A stretch of 64,000 nucleotides of DNA from NCBI RefSeq assembly GCF_008831285.2, contig NC_045138.2, positions 15,347,934 through 15,411,933 on the forward strand, written 5' to 3'. Under the pieces are notes generated by a model. It searched no databases, was not told the DNA's origin, and saw only the letters and a list, made by a program, of their open reading frames with translations. Below, piece after piece: positions 62,701 through 64,000 of this stretch; position 1 is the first letter of the stretch; the number at the start of each line of letters is the position of its first letter. The position numbers were made by a program, and so were the translations under genes. The DNA is from Nymphaea colorata. Lineage: Eukaryota; Streptophyta; Magnoliopsida; Nymphaeales; Nymphaeaceae.

Positions 62701-62715
62701 AAAATTTGGCATAAA

Positions 62716-62823
62716 CATTTATATCGGGACAGTTTCCCGATTACGGTCCACCCCCTTTCTCTCTCTCACTCGATCTCGCGATCGTCAAACATGGGACGGC
62801 AGATTCCCCCAATTCACAACTGA
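62716..62823 (+). promoter_or_regulatory. Possible core promoter and upstream open reading frame of the 177-aa gene
   Basis: A weak TATA candidate (ATTTATATC) lies near 62717-62725, followed by a CT-rich leader (about 62755-62770). A short upstream frame (ATG at 62791, stop at 62821-62823) would encode the ten-residue peptide MGRQIPPIHN and ends 110 bases before the main start. If the transcript starts where the TATA suggests, this frame lies in the leader and could reduce translation. The transcript start is inferred. Confidence 0.3.
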
Positions 62824-62933
62824 AAGAGTCGAAGAGCAGTCAATCTTCATCGGATCCCGGCGAATTTCCGGCTATCTCCCACATAGCTCCCTACCAGGTA
62901 CGGGAAACCCGTCTTACTCTCTCATCTTTGACG

Positions 62934-63467
62934 ATGGTAGCTGTAAAGGTCGGGCCTCTGGCGCCTCTCCAACGGCGGAACACCATAACGGCGGTGGACT
63001 CTCGCGACACCAGCATTCCGATCCGGCCGCAAAGCTCGAGCTTCTTCGTCAATGATAGCCGGAACGGCTGCCACACGGAGCTCGCCGATTGGAGCCTCAT
63101 CTCCATCGCCCCTTCCTCGTACACGAGTCTGAAGGACCTCCTCCAAACGGCACCCTATGGAACCCAATCGCCGGTGGCCGGAGACCGGTGCAGCTGCTGC
63201 TGTGTCACCAACGGCGACGGCCGCGAGATCCCCATCCGCAACCGGCTTGTGAAGCAGGCAGCTTGGGCGTACCTCCAGCCGATGGCCGTCTCTCCGAGCA
63301 ACTCCGACCGAAACCTTTTCCAGCAGCTCTGGTCGAGGTTCTCTGCCCGCTACCTCGAGGTTCCTCCAACTTCGTGCTTCGGCTTTCTTAAGGAGTGGTT
63401 CTCCGCTTGGCTCGCCCCGGCGCTCCATCGCCTCCTTGGGATCCTCTGGTTCCAGACTGCCCGATAA
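62934..63467 (+). CDS. Intronless plant protein of unknown function (177 aa)
   Basis: A GC-rich single-exon frame starting at ATG 62934 (MVAVKVGPLAPLQRRN). I cannot name it with confidence. Its pattern, with a central segment (EIPIRNRLVKQAAWAYLQPM) and a C-terminal part rich in aromatic and hydrophobic residues (SCFGFLKEWFSAWLAPALHR), resembles uncharacterised plant-specific proteins of this length. A short Cys cluster (CSCCC) lies at about residues 84-88. There is no signal peptide; the C-terminal 40 residues could form an amphipathic or membrane-associated helix. Codon use is strongly GC-rich compared with the flanks, as in the aspartyl protease, which supports a real gene. No mobile-element signs are seen around it. 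Confidence 0.7.
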   Translation: MVAVKVGPLAPLQRRNTITAVDSRDTSIPIRPQSSSFFVNDSRNGCHTELADWSLISIAPSSYTSLKDLLQTAPYGTQSPVAGDRCSCCCVTNGDGREIPIRNRLVKQAAWAYLQPMAVSPSNSDRNLFQQLWSRFSARYLEVPPTSCFGFLKEWFSAWLAPALHRLLGILWFQTAR

Positions 63468-64000
63468 CGGTTAGTGTCATAACCGCTAGCGGCTTACACA
63501 GTTACACTCACTTCTCCGCCTATCTTTTCCAAAAGCTTATTGTTTCATCAAGGGTCTTTGTGATGATAATTTGGCAATTGTAATTATTGGTTCTGCAATT
63601 AGAGAAGATCTTGTTTGTTTCTGATTGAGTTTCTGATTTTGAGAGAACCCTCAATCGACTAACGTTTGGGATCTTGTAGACCCTTAATTACAGGCCCTGG
63701 TATAAATTGGGGCTGGTAATGAAGGAATCAACTCATGATCTGGTTCAGTTCGATTGATTAAATCTTGTACAGGAAAGAACTAAGTTACCCTTACCATGAT
63801 CTCAAAAGCAAGATCAGGGAATAGTTTAGGCTGCAAACTAGTGGGAAAGTGAGTTGGCTCCATTCTTCAGGCTGCAAATTACTCGGACGGAGACTTAGTC
63901 CAGATTCTTCTTGCTGCCTGTTCTCTAGTCTTGTTATGGTAGTTTGTATTTCGGACGTAAGCTTAACTTATTGGCATAAAAATCTCGGTGCGTTTAATAA
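63468..64000. other. 3' flank of the 177-aa gene
   Basis: AT-richer sequence, presumably 3' untranslated region followed by spacer. A possible polyadenylation-type region is not distinct. No gene seen. Confidence 0.5.

Overview
The window looks like nuclear DNA of a flowering plant. The genes have many short exons with GT-AG introns, the spacers are AT-rich, there are long (AT)n(AG)n microsatellites, and the proteins belong to plant or plastid families: 2-Cys peroxiredoxin BAS1, LOG cytokinin-activating enzyme, plant E2F, nepenthesin-type aspartyl protease and a DUF1279 plastid protein. I cannot place the species. There are no rRNA or intact tRNA genes, no CRISPR array and no bacterial-style operons.

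Layout: 1-15 kb is gene-poor. It holds a miniature LTR fossil (about 3.6-4.1 kb), two large compound microsatellites and one unassigned exon-like reading frame on the minus strand (12.6-12.9 kb). An intronless aspartyl protease lies at 15.0-16.4 kb (minus). A Mutator-like element with long inverted ends lies at 20.2-21.3 kb. BAS1 copy 1 (22.7-26.6 kb) and BAS1 copy 2 (44.6-48.3 kb) are both minus, both intact by reading, and share seven exons. Between them sit a seven-exon LOG gene (31.6-36.0 kb, minus), a LINE remnant near 38.2 kb, SINE-like heads near 39.7 and 43.9 kb, and a 77-residue plant protein with a 5'-UTR intron (42.8 kb, plus). A 14-exon E2F gene (53.1-57.1 kb, plus) faces a three-exon DUF1279 gene (57.5-58.7 kb, minus). 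An intronless 177-residue protein of unknown function is at 62.9-63.5 kb (plus).

The most unusual structure is upstream of E2F. About 700 bp covering its promoter, 5' leader and start codon are present a second time in opposite orientation (about 51.13-51.87 kb), head to head with the real copy and separated by about 0.57 kb. The E2F-type site in the leader is kept in both arms. The reversed copy opens onto a pair of roughly 200-bp direct repeats instead of the E2F coding region. It could act as a leftward promoter or as a source of hairpin or small RNA; both are inference.

Functionally the genes are a mixture: plastid redox defence (the BAS1 pair), cytokinin activation (LOG), cell-cycle transcription (E2F), a plastid membrane protein (DUF1279) and a secreted protease. 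Their neighbourhood reflects duplication and chance order rather than a pathway. Exon boundaries were read by hand from splice signals, reading-frame phase and family conservation. In every multi-exon model the phases close exactly.
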